NCBI RefSeq assembly: GCF_000224145.3
Contig: NC_020166.2
Location: forward strand, 8,394,050-8,458,049
Source: Ciona intestinalis
Taxonomy: Eukaryota; Chordata; Ascidiacea; Phlebobranchia; Cionidae
Length of the DNA: 64,000 nt
Direction: 5' to 3'
Within the stretch, counting starts at the first letter, position 1; the number at the start of each line of letters is the position of its first letter. The notes below the pieces were generated by a model, which saw only the letters and a program-made list of their open reading frames with translations, did not search any database and was not told the origin of the DNA. Shown in pieces: positions 51,519 through 63,300 of this stretch. The translations under genes were made by a program, and so were the position numbers.

Positions 51519-51754
51519 TATTAACATGAGATCGATTTTCTAAACCATAGTCATAGAAACACTTGTATGGCTTATTTACTGTTTACCAGTTTCAATGTTT
51601 TCGTATTATTGCAATGTGTTGTCCGAATTTTCGGCAGAAAAAACATCTCCCGCAAAGCTACATTAGGCAGAAAAAAACATCTCCCACCAAGCTACATAAC
51701 ATACATGTTAACTAGTAAGCAGGCATTGCTGCATGAATTAATAAATGTAATTTA

Positions 51755-51925
51755 TTCATTCTGGCGGAGCGGACAGTTGTTATAAACAGATGTTCTGTTT
51801 CATGCCCCCCCCCACGCTTACGAGTTGCTACGTGCGTGTAACTTTGCGGGTGGTTGGGTAAGACAGACAAATTAGACAACCCATAAAGTAATCACTGAGT
51901 TGAAGAAATTACCGCCAGAGGATAA
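51755..51925 (+). mobile_element. SINE-like copy next to MITE O
   Basis: Contains ttctggcggagcggacagtt, a cagatgttctgtttcatgcc core and acaacccataaagtaatcac. Confidence 0.5.
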
Positions 51926-51929
51926 TAAG

Positions 51930-52149
51930 CAGTAGGGTGAGGAAGATGAACCACCTTTTTATTCTGTTTTATCGCCCCATTTGGTAGTAAACAAAGAACA
52001 TTCAAAGAATGATAAAATCGTATCCCCACGACTCCCATAGACCGTAAAACACGGTCAGGATATTTGAATAATGTGTGTTAAAGCATAGAGCATAGTACTC
52101 TAAACAGAGTACTATGGTTAAAGTGTCCAATTTTCCCCACCCTACTATA
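51930..52149. mobile_element. Palindromic MITE, copy O
   Basis: Ends agtagggtgaggaagatgaa and ttttccccaccctactatat. It contains a small internal inverted duplication around 52084-52111 (agagcatagtactctaaaca/gagtactatg). Confidence 0.65.
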
Positions 52150-53302
52150 TATTACTCTCTAGTTCAGAGGTATAATGGAACGGCCTCTGATTCAACAGAG
52201 TCAAATATTTGCTTGCATAAAGTTTTGTATCAAAGCAAAGTCACTTTGTGTGTCGATTGCTGTAAAGTTTATAAATAACTAATAGAAGTAAAATTCCAAT
52301 GCACAAACCTAATGTCCGCCGATAAAACACTTCAAATGCACGCATCATATTTCATAAACCTCATGCGCGCTTACGAGTTCACATGTTTGCAATACACTGA
52401 GTAATTGTTTTTAGGGGGTTGATCACAACTGAAAACTAACACACGAATCAATTGTTTACTGTCATTGCACTATGACGCATGAATGGTAGTTTTATAACGG
52501 GTGAATGGCCGTTAGTGACCTCATTATAGCAACAATGCGGTAAACAACATACGTAGGGTAAAGTCCAAACATGCATTCAATTTCTTCTAATTAAATATAT
52601 TTGGTTTAAATTCTACACAATTCAATAGCCACGCTTTTATTTTTTACACTTTTACTGCAGTATTTTTTTATACGTAGCGTGTTTTTGCCGAATAACAATT
52701 TTGCTAATTCCCTTCTCTTCGTTGATTTAGTTAATTTGATCTTCGCTATCGCATTCGAAACCATAAATAAGTAGTGTTTTAAATTGATTTGTCTTTGACC
52801 AGATGTGATGTTTACGCATTAATAATTAGGTCACTACTACCATATGGTGAAAACAAAAACACAAATTAAATATTTTAATGCAGAAAACAAGCAGCGTGTA
52901 CCGGATATACGTCACAATACACAATTATGATGGGCGTTTTTAAGAATTCGGGTTTTGCAGTAAATTTTAGTTTTAATAGGAATGCATAAGCAGAGTGTAT
53001 AAGTTAAAACAGCATTGCAATTTTTTAAAACAAGCATTTTTGGGGAATTTTCAACACATTTTGGTACAAGCACACACACAATGTCTTTTTCAAATTATGG
53101 TCATTTACATTTTAACAGGCATGCCTATATAAACAAAACAACAAAGATATACTTGACATGTATATATATATCACAGCACATACAAAAATATATTAAATGC
53201 ATAAGCTATTAAACAGAAATGAAATTTAACAACAACAACATATTTTTCAATTTTCAAATATAAATATATATATTTAAAATTTTAGTAACACTTCTCAATA
53301 AC

Positions 53303-53308
53303 TTTATT
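53303..53308 (-). terminator. sgpl1: SGPL1 polyadenylation signal
   Basis: AATAAA on the minus strand, about 115 bases past the stop codon. Confidence 0.55.
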
Positions 53309-53423
53309 TAAAATATAGCCATAATTAAGTGCCCAATATTTTGAATAGGCTACTACGTACTTAGAATTTATTGGATTGATCACACCGAGGTTTTCGCATA
53401 AATTTGAATTTTCAATTGTGATG

Positions 53424-55112
53424 TCACTTTGCGTACCCGTTTCCGTTAGCAACAGACTTGCTGCCCGTGTCATAGAGGGCGTCGATAAAACCATGGGATA
53501 TTTCAGTTACGATAGAACGATCAGGTATCGATTGCGCCATCCCGTAAATTGCCCCAGCACCCGTAGCTTTTGCTTTAGGGTCGCTCATAATGATATCTAC
53601 ACTCTCACGGATATCTTGAAGCAATCGATCAGCTACACCAGGGTGGGTATGCGGCATCGTACAGCATATATGGATGCTCGCAGGAAACTGAAGGTTGTTT
53701 AAGTTCCAACCACGCTTTACTAACTCAGTGGAGAGACGAAAGACATCAAAATCAAGACTCCCCAAAGCAACAACTGACATTTCTGGCTTCCCTAATACAT
53801 AGATATACTCAATCTTTCTTAACCCTTGTTCTATGTACCGAGCTGTTGTGATTATCTTCTTTGTACGATTGACATAACCTTCACGGCCGAAGTACATCAT
53901 GGTTGCCCAGCATGCAGCGATGATAGCACCACTTCTACTGCCTGCGAACATAGGAGTGGCATATATGCCACCCTGCCAGTCAGGGGATACAAAATACTGG
54001 TAATGAATCCACTTCTTGTCACTGTACAGGACAACTGAAGATCCTTTAGGGCTGTAACCATATTTGTGGGTGTCAGCGGATATGCTCGTCACGCCCGGTA
54101 CTGAGAAATCGAAAGGAGGGACAGGAAAACCTGCATCACTCATAAATGGAAGTAGAAAGCCACCCAAACAAGCATCTACATGAACAGGGATATTGTATTT
54201 CATGCCTAGAGCAGCAATTTCCGTGATAGGATCTAGAACTCCATGAGGGAAAGGAGGGGTCGAACCAACTAACATACAAGTGTTTCTAGAAATAGCATTT
54301 TTCATTGCGCTGACGTTTACTTTGCGCGTTACAGAGTCCACAGGAACATGAACTAACTTCATCCTAAAATAATGAGCAGCCTTTTCAAAAGCAGCGTGTA
54401 CGCTGACTGGGCAAACAATCTCCGGTTTTTGAATTCCTTTTCCATAAGCCCAATCTCTGTAGGTTTTACACGCAAGTAAAATACTCTCAGTGCCCCCAAT
54501 AGTAACACTCCCGCATGAAGTTTGTGGATTCCCATTAAACAACTCGCATGAGATCCTTACGATCTCTGCCTCCATTTTACGAAGACCTGGAAAAACTTCC
54601 GGATGTAATGGATTACTCCACGCAAACTTCTTATAAACCTTTGTAATCACATCAGTTAACCCAGCGTCTCCCCCATACACAGTACCCGACACATTTCCGT
54701 TTTTCCAATCAACGTCATCCAAAGATAAATACTCTTCCACCACTCTGTCAATTTGTAGATGCGTTTTACCGCGGATTGGCAATTTATTGAGGTAATGCAT
54801 GCCAGACTTCAAAGGAAACAATTTTTCTGCTGAAACTTCATTAAGAACGCTCTCCATTTGCTGTTTTACAATCGACCGAATGATTGGCAAACGCTTAGCA
54901 TGGTAGAAGAAACCGACCTTCACTCGTTCAAAAAAACTTTTGTCGTTTTCGAAGATAAAATTGTAAAGATTGAAGGTGAAAAAGATGGTTATTACAGTGA
55001 TGATAATAATTTCATGAGGTAACAAATTTGAACACGATGAATTCACCCATTTTGTCGCCAAATTATAAGAATCAACCGTCTTATTAAGAATCTGGTTTAA
55101 AACTTCAGTCAT
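53424..55112 (-). CDS. sgpl1: Sphingosine-1-phosphate lyase, intronless
   Basis: ER-membrane pyridoxal-phosphate enzyme that cleaves sphingosine-1-phosphate to phosphoethanolamine and hexadecenal, the exit step of sphingolipid breakdown. The uninterrupted frame of 562 residues compares with human SGPL1 at 568. A lumenal N-terminus is followed by one membrane segment at about residues 33-54 ([18 protein letters not shown]). Near 200-210 is [14 protein letters not shown], a cofactor-phosphate-binding segment; at 310-318, VHVDACLGG. The Schiff-base lysine is K350 in [15 protein letters not shown]. Also conserved are [18 protein letters not shown] and, near the end, [13 protein letters not shown] start at ATG 55110-55112; the frame runs further upstream but without a better ATG. 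A strong acceptor-like tract (T9 GCAG, ending at 55147) lies 34 bases before the ATG and could serve a 5' UTR intron or trans-splicing. No frame damage is visible. Confidence 0.95.
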   Translation of the reverse strand: MTEVLNQILNKTVDSYNLATKWVNSSCSNLLPHEIIIITVITIFFTFNLYNFIFENDKSFFERVKVGFFYHAKRLPIIRSIVKQQMESVLNEVSAEKLFPLKSGMHYLNKLPIRGKTHLQIDRVVEEYLSLDDVDWKNGNVSGTVYGGDAGLTDVITKVYKKFAWSNPLHPEVFPGLRKMEAEIVRISCELFNGNPQTSCGSVTIGGTESILLACKTYRDWAYGKGIQKPEIVCPVSVHAAFEKAAHYFRMKLVHVPVDSVTRKVNVSAMKNAISRNTCMLVGSTPPFPHGVLDPITEIAALGMKYNIPVHVDACLGGFLLPFMSDAGFPVPPFDFSVPGVTSISADTHKYGYSPKGSSVVLYSDKKWIHYQYFVSPDWQGGIYATPMFAGSRSGAIIAACWATMMYFGREGYVNRTKKIITTARYIEQGLRKIEYIYVLGKPEMSVVALGSLDFDVFRLSTELVKRGWNLNNLQFPASIHICCTMPHTHPGVADRLLQDIRESVDIIMSDPKAKATGAGAIYGMAQSIPDRSIVTEISHGFIDALYDTGSKSVANGNGYAK

Positions 55113-55884
55113 GTTTCTAACTAAATAAAAACAAACCAAAAAACCCTGCAAAAAAAAACGATAATATTACCTAAACTTAGTGGTACCAAATTCAATGTTG
55201 GTGATTCGGTAAAATGAAGCCTTTATTTCCTATATCAAACTGTACCCTTAACGTGCTGCTTATTTGTCTGTAGGGCGTAATGGCTGCCCCTATACCTTTT
55301 ATCAAAACCATTCATTCTCTTCTCTTCTTTTCCGTAATCGAATATCGTTTTAAATTTCGGTGCTAGTGAGGAATCCTCCCCCCCTTGCCTATAGAAAAAA
55401 CGAGAGACTAAAAAAGAAAAAAAGAAAATCATTAGACCGTAACGGTATTTCCCCATAAAAATCATATATTAGCAAATATATCATATATTATTAAATATCC
55501 CGGGTTATGGTACACCTGGAGCAGCAATCTTGGTGTCGTTGGAAAGAAGAACCGACACTCCAATTACGTATCAAAAAATATATTAAATAATCAAAGTACT
55601 TTTAGTTGGGTGGGCCGACGAACTCCTCACTAGCACCTAAATTTCATTTATTCAATCTACACACGCAAGCACGGCCTACTAGACGTCGCTTATTTGTATT
55701 CAATGTATTGCTCAACAGTGATTTATTGGGTAAAGGCGCCGTTTTTGCTCTCAAACAAGTCCGGATGCACAACTAAACTGCTACTTTTGCTCTGCTGATT
55801 CATACTTGCAATTTAAATTTGTGTAGTGTACTCTCAAATGTTTACATACCAGAAACAATAAGGATTAAGAAAATTCGGTTTTAT

Positions 55885-56340
55885 CTGTTTACATTGTACC
55901 AGAGTCGTAGAAACACCGAGTAGTCTAAATGCCGCCATCCTGTTTCCAAAATCCAGCAAAAGCGTTGATTTTCGCAATGAATTTAAACGAACTTCCTATT
56001 GTGAAAGGGCGCAAAATAGCTTATATTTATATTACCAAAGATTCTCTGCAAACAATATATAAAGTTACCCATATTAAATGACTAAAATGTTACAAATTCA
56101 CCGCTTCTAAATCTCGTTTTCGACTTTTTTCGATACAGAAAACAAATTACGCATATTTTTTAGACTTTCCAACCTTTAAATTTATTTTTAAGTCCAAGTT
56201 TCCCATCAAATTACCGAAAAACATGCATTTTCCCTATACCTACTGTGTGTTATTTTGGAAACAAGATGGCGTTCAATTTGTCTTTTACGTAACAATGGGT
56301 TGGACTACTAGGTATTTCTATGGCTCTGCATTGTAAAGAA
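55885..56340. mobile_element. Foldback element with inverted arms of about 60-80 bp
   Basis: The left arm (cagagtcgtagaaacaccga, gtagtctaaatgccgccatc, ctgtttccaaaat) is the inverse complement, with mismatches, of the right arm (ttttggaaacaagatggcgt ... tggactactaggtatttcta, tggctctg). The spacer of about 300 bp is non-coding. A third, single-arm copy lies at 58552-58640. Confidence 0.65.
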
Positions 56341-56455
56341 AAATAAAAAGTGTAAAACGCGCAACTGCCCAGCATATTGGAAACTGCTGGAGAAAATCAA
56401 TCACATAGGAAGCGTGGGCGCTAACCGCAAAAGCCGTCCTAAATCAAACCTAAAA

Positions 56456-56652
56456 TGCAGTGGGGTGGGGGAACATGGGACACCTTTTCATTCTGTTTTC
56501 TCATCTCATTAGGTAATAAACCAATAACATTCAAAGAATTATAAAACCGCATCCCCACGACTCCCACAGACCGTTGCTAATTGTTAAAAACACGATCAGA
56601 ATATTTATATATTATGTGCTAAAGGTGTTCCATTTTACCCCACAGTCTTATA
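56456..56652. mobile_element. Palindromic MITE, copy P
   Basis: Ends agtggggtgggggaacatgg and ccattttaccccacagtctt. Confidence 0.75.
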
Positions 56653-57338
56653 TATTAAAATGAATTTCTTTTGATGATAGATGCTGCTGCATGTGCAATT
56701 AACATTGGTTTTGACATATGGACGTTTAACATCAAACATATTAATTGGTTAACATTGATACTATGATGACGTCGCCACCGGTCGATTGAGTTCAATGGTG
56801 AGTAAGACGGGTCGGATTAATCATTAAAGCTTCTAATTAGGCAAGAAGTTTCCTTTAATCCCTTTTTCTTTGACCTGTTGTTATTGTACATTTTTTCAGC
56901 TCAAAAGGTTAAAGAACAAAGGTTATAGCGCGTCTAGCCTCTAGTCTAGTCCGATTTAATCTATAGATAGCCCATAAGTTATAAGCGTGTTTGTTCTTGG
57001 GCAGCACGACGTTGTAACTGGTGTGTTCTTGCTCCAACCCAGTGGTCACTTTTTTGATTACAAACCATCAGCTTAACAGGTAAACAAGCACCAACAAAAT
57101 TACGTTTCTCCTAGCGGACCTATTTAAATTGAACTAATTTCATTAAATTTTTAATATGACCCCATTAGCATCAGATATAACACAGCAAATGGTTCAGTCT
57201 GCCTTACCACACCTTTAACGAAATTATTATAGCTTTTCAGTTAATCCATTCTTTTGTCCCGCATGCGTACATGATCGAAAGAATTATGTCCATTTTTTCA
57301 GTTTTTATTAACTATTGATTGGGCAGCAGGTGCAATGG

Positions 57339-57344
57339 TATAAT
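57339..57344 (+). promoter_or_regulatory. TATA-like box upstream of the GPCR
   Basis: TATAAT about 48 bases before the start codon. It is the only such motif close by, but AT-rich DNA makes chance occurrence likely. Confidence 0.25.
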
Positions 57345-57391
57345 AAGGTCCAACACACGCAGCGTTCGGATCAAACCATCAAGCTGGAGCC

Positions 57392-60300
57392 ATGAGTGCG
57401 GTGTTTACCACGGTGAGATATTTATACGAATTCTTCTACTGCATATTATGTTTCGAACCAAAGCTTTCGGAGCTAAACGACAAGTCAGTTAGCGGAGCCT
57501 TTAAAGTTATAGCATCGTATAAAACACAGCCTGTATTATACAGTACAGTGGGTCAGGTGGGATATTGTTAGCACCAAACCCGTATTTCCTAACTGTATTT
57601 TAAGCAAATAAAAACGCTATTTTAAAGTCGTGGGGATATATAGTTATATAATTCTGTAAATGTCTTCTGTTTATTACGAAACAGAGCAAGAAAAAAAGAT
57701 TGAAAACATGTACCATCTCACCCCACCGAACTTTCATGTCCTAATATTATAAGTTAACGCCGGCATAGTTATATCTAAGCTGATATCTCATCTTATGCAA
57801 ACCGTATTTTTTTTAATACGTATGGGAAAATACACAGTCCTGCCAAACTCTTCTAAGTAAATTAAAAACAAAATCAATGTTTAGCCGTAACTTGCTTAAT
57901 TATTCCCAAGAGTCTTTTTCCCGCTTGTTTTGAATCGTGTAGACCATTAATGCTTGAGGTAAACATGGTCCATGCTCTAGATTATACAGTGGGTTAGCTG
58001 GATATACACCAATAGCCGTATTTCCTAATTTCAAACATCGCACTTTGGGGTTGTGAGGATACATTTGTAGTTTCTTTATTGTGTTTGAATGAGAGACTTT
58101 TTTCCAGGACCTCGAACAAGGACCCCACCCATATAGAATATTACACAAGTATCTCCTATGTATTTATATGTTAATATTTCAGACTTTTCCTACGATTATC
58201 AATGCTTCGTGCTCTTCGGAATATGAACTAGGGGAGCCCCCGAATGAGAGAGAGGAAGCAATACGACAGGTGAGGGAAGCCGTACCCATTATTTGGGCAC
58301 AAGGTGTATCAATCTTTTAATTTTCCGAAAAGTAGTATGCATTTCCCCTATATATAGTAGGGTAGGGGAAGATGGGACACCTCTTCATTTCATTCTTTTG
58401 TCGAATTTGGTAGTAAACAAAGATTATTCAAATAGTTATCAAATCGTGTTCTCACGACTTTCATAGACCGTTGTTAATTGTTAAAAACAGGATCAGAACA
58501 TTTGGATATTATGTGCTAAATGTGTCCCGCCTTCCCCCACAGTAATATACCTACTGTGTTATTTTCGACACAAGTTAGTGTTCAATTTTCCCCTTTACGT
58601 AACAATGGGTTGGTCTACTTGGTTTTCTATGACTTTGGTTGCCTCACAGGCAGTATAGGCACTTATGATCAGGTAGCTGCGGTTACCGGCGGCTGGTTTT
58701 TAGCGCACTCTACATGATGGCCAATTTAATTTATTGCATTTTATCCGCGTCGTGGTGTTTGCGTGAAAGCATAAATAAAATATGTAAAACCTCGTCTTGA
58801 CAAAAAAAGTTATATTATGCTTTGTTGCGAAAGCCCATATCTCCTATACTATATTAACCAAAACAACTTTTCTTCTTGGCCGTGATCCAAGTCAATCATT
58901 TTATGATTAGTGCGCCGCCGCCCAATTTCAAAACACGAAATATTACACGCAATTTCTATCAAATTAAATAAATCGATTCTTAACATGCAAAATCAATTGT
59001 TAATCAGAAGAACATTAATAATTTATCAGCGCACCATGTAACTTGTACGGTTTGAATGGATGATGTAACTTATTTTACCTCGCATGGGGAGCAACGACAG
59101 TCGTTATAACACGGGTGTTCTGTTTTATACACCTCGTGCCTGCTGCTTACGAGTTATCGCTTACGTAAAGTATTTATCCTCACATGGCGGGGCAACGACA
59201 GTCGCTATTACACGGGTGTTCTGTTTTGTTACAAATATTTTTAAATCTTCTCTACCAAAATCGATGAGACAAAAAAAGTTATCGTTCCTTTGAATATTCC
59301 AGGTGATCGTATTTGTGGCAGTTTCACTCCTCATAGTAACGATCGTTGGTGGCAATGCGACCATGGTGGCTTCTATCGTGAAATTTAAAAAGCTGAGGAC
59401 AACACAAAATATTTTTCTCGCGTCATTGGCAATGTCAGACCTCTTGCTCGGTATTTTAGTGTTGCCATTCAGTTTAATGCGGGAGCTTGTGCAACACTGG
59501 CCGATAGGACGTTTTTTTTGCAAGGTAGGGATTTGTTATATGGTAATGTCTCTGCGTTTATTTTAAAATGAATAGATAAATTTTCATCCTCGCCTAGCAG
59601 CAACGACAGTATAGTTATAACATGGGTGTTTTGTTTCATGTACCTCAAACCTGTATAGCCTAATGGTTTGAGGCAGCCGCTAGCCGCTGTACCGCATAAA
59701 CAAAATTACAACGGATGTTCTGTTACATGCACCTCGGTCTTACTTACGAGTTAACAAAAAGCGCTATAATTACCTACCTGCTAAATAACTGATACGTGCC
59801 CCAAAAACTTTACATTATAGTACTCTGGGGGAAGATGGGACACCTTTAGCACTCAATATCCAAATATCCTGATCGTGTTTTAAACAATTAAAAAACGGTC
59901 TATGGAAGTTGTAAGGATACGGTTTTATAATTTTTTGAATGTTCTTTGTTTATCACCAAATTAGACAAGAAAATAGAATGAACAGGTGTCCCATCTCTCC
60001 CCACCCTACTATATATTTTGGAAAGCTACCCAATAATATTGCTAACTTTGCAGGTATACCTTGCTATTGATATTTTTTTATGCACGGCAAGCATATGGAA
60101 CCTTTGCATTATAAGCATCAATCGATACTGGGCTACAACGCATGGGATAAAATACAGGTTCGTACAAGTTATATAGTACTGTGGTGTAAGATGGGTTCCG
60201 TAAGTACATAATGTCTCTTTAAGTGTGTTTGAACAACGTTCCTTTAAAGACGTGAGGATGCGGTTTTAGACTTCTTTAAATTTTGTGTGTTTACTGCTAA

Positions 60301-63300
60301 ATGTGACGAGAAAAGAGAATAGAGCACCATCTTACCCCATTACCCGACTATGTTTGATTTAAACTTCTTATCGTACGTTATAGGAACAACAGGGCTTATA
60401 ACACCTTTGCCTATGTTGCGCAACAAATTCATCTTCGCGTGACGTGGCAGCGCAGCGCATCAGCATAGCATGTGTGTTTTGTTTCAAACCTTTAACCTGT
60501 CAGGTAGACGGAGGCAAGCGCTATGGCTTACCATTAGCCACATGCAATATTACATCGATTATTGCACCTGCTACACGTCTTTGACGTCATAAGGCGGCAG
60601 AAAGTCATGAAAGGTCAATCGCTCAATACATTCAGACGCAATGCAGCCGGTGTTAATTGCTTGCTTACGTAAAACAAATAATTAACTGAAAATAATTATC
60701 ACGTGTCAACAAGAGAGCACAACTGTAATGAATAGGCACGTGTGATGGTTCGTGAACAAGATATGTAAATGGGCATTGTAAAACAGCTGGTCAACTTTTC
60801 AGGTATATAGTAAAATAGAGGGGACACTTTTAGCACATAATATCCAAATATTCTGATTGTGTTTTAAAAATTAACAACGATCTATGCGAGTCGTGAGGAT
60901 AGGGTATTATAATTCTTTGAATGTTCTTAGTTTACCACCAAATAAGATAAAATAACAGAATGAAAATGTGTCCCATCTTCCCCTATATTACTATATAAAT
61001 GTTTTTATGACAGGACGTCTAAACGAACCCAGAGAGCAATCGTTTTGGTTATTTTTGCGTGGGTTTGGTCTGCGGTTGTTTGTGGACCTGCATTTATATA
61101 TTCAACCGCGGTCATGGTAAGTATGTTAACCTGATGGTCACTGTCAAGTTATAACATGGGTGCCTTCTTATACACCAGACACACATGGTGTATTCTTACA
61201 CCTCATGCTCACTATCGAGTTATAACATGGGTGTCTTTTTATACACCCGAAACACAAAGTGTATTCATAAACCTCATGCTCACTGTCGAGTTATGGCATA
61301 TGTGTCTTCCTATACACAAGACACACGCGATGTATTCATGGATCTCATGCTATTTATCTTATAAACCGTTATGCCACGCAGGCAGAAGACGAGTGCCATC
61401 ATTCTACCGAGACTTGGTACATATTGTTTTCCGTATCTGGTTCATTCTACGTTCCTCTGTTTATTATGTTGATAACTTATGGCAAGATAACGTATGTTTT
61501 GTACAAGCAAGCCAGAAGCGGAAACGTAAGCTATTCTGTATTAACTTGTTTGTACAATGAACTACCCGCTGTCGTATTATACGGCGTTATTTTAAATTAA
61601 CTGTTTCAATAAGAAGTTATAACGTGGGTGTCTTCTTATACACCAGATACACAAAGTGTATTCATACACCACATGCTCACTGTCGAGTTATGTAATATAC
61701 GCTTTTCACGCAGTTTATTTCAATCGCCATGCGAAGACAGAAACGTCTGAACTTAATGATTGGAATTATTCTCGGAGCGTTTGTTGTGTGTTGGCTTCCT
61801 TTCTTTCAAACCTACGTCACCCAAACACTTTGCCCGACGTGCTGTGTGCCTGGCCCTGTGTTCAAGTTTCTAGAATGGTGGGTTTATGACGTAATAATAT
61901 GTATTGAATAAATGATGTAAACTTACTCTATTTTCGCGTGGCCGGAAAACGACAGGGGTTATAACACGGGTGTTGATACACCTCATGTTAGGTTACGAGT
62001 TACCATGTATGTTATAATTTGTGGGTGATTATTTTTTGGGATGTTTTATGTACAGCAAAGAATTTTGACAACCCGTTAATATTATCAAGCTATACTTACC
62101 TAAATGCAATTTTATTATTTTATGCCAGAAAAAAAGCCTTAAGCGAATTATAATTATCAAATACATTTTGTGTTTACGGCTCCATGACGTCACAAACAGC
62201 AAATAAAACGAACAAAACAAGACAGTGGCGGGAAATTTAAAACTAAATTTTTATTTTTATTAACAAACAAGTTGCTTTCGGATAAAAATGTGATGATAAA
62301 TTTTATGTTTACTCTCGTACTCTAAGTTATAAATAACAATTATGTTATAAATAAAACGCATATACTAGTTTTCTACTAATAAGCTTTTTTCTACTATTCT
62401 AAACTCTGGCCTGAATCTTAGCAGTTTCACGTCTGTCTGCTATAAGACCTCACACGTATGATTATAGAAGCTATAAACATACAACGGGACTATGCAGATT
62501 ACATAATATAAAACTACAGTATGTACTTACATTTTTATCTTGGCAAATATCCTTCGCACACAACAAGTCATTCTCACTGACACAATCTGCACAGTAACAG
62601 TCTAACCAAAACTACGCAATGCGCAATTTGCGCCAAACACGGAAAGCGTCCCAATCAGGCTAGCGGCTAAGTTCTGGTTGGTAATTATCATTTAAGACGA
62701 GGCTCTGTCGCCTTTCTCCACCCTACTATATATCCTTAAATGGACCAACATCAATAATACGACAGTTTTTAGTTACTATAAAGTGTCTCATAATATTATA
62801 TCTTCATAACAGGTTTGCTTACTGCAACAGCGCGTTTAACCCTTTTATTTACAACTTGAACAACACGAAACTAAGAAAAGCTTTTAAGAAAATACTCCGA
62901 TGCGAGGGCAACTCACACCAAGTGAAAGTTGTGAGAATACAAAATAAGGAGAACGGAGCTGTCAATGAACGCATTGAAAATGATGAAGGTATAGTTGGCA
63001 ATGCTATGAAGAATATGTAGTAAGGTGCGGGAAGATGGGACACCTTTTCATTCCACTTTCTCGTTTTATTATAAAACCGTACCCTCATGACTAACATAGA
63101 CCGTTGTTAATTGTTTAAAACACGATCAGGATATTTAGATATTATGTGTCAAAGGTGTATAAATCTTACCCAACCCTATACTGTATAAATAAAAAATAAT
63201 GTGGATTTTTAATTTTCTGTTTCGGGTAACGACAGTTGTTATAACACGGGTGTTCTGTTTCATACACCTCGTGCCCGCTTACAACTTCAAGGGTGAATGT

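Larger units (their letters stand above)
49281..53423. other. Intergenic region between kindlin and SGPL1
   Basis: It should contain the kindlin promoter and 5' UTR (minus) and the SGPL1 3' UTR. No gene is recognised. It holds three MITEs and several SINE copies, and 52160-53280 is plain AT-rich sequence. Frames at 50091-50291 and 53015-53212 lack support. Confidence 0.55.
55113..57391. other. Divergent intergenic region between SGPL1 and the GPCR
   Basis: It should hold both promoters. It contains a foldback element (55885-56340), MITE copy P and plain AT-rich DNA. A TATA-like tataat at 57339-57344 lies about 50 bases before the GPCR start codon. The minus frame at 55235-55465 has no recognisable product. 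Confidence 0.5.

Noticed and set aside
53376..53702. Plus-strand frame antisense to SGPL1
   Set aside because: Antisense of a conserved enzyme exon; composition is a shadow.
55113..55151. SGPL1 start extended to 55151
   Set aside because: The extension begins at TTG and crosses a strong acceptor-like T9-GCAG; the ATG at 55110-55112 gives the expected family length.
61156..61560. 134-codon plus-strand frame
   Set aside because: Made of tandem repeat units plus the out-of-frame GPCR exon 6.
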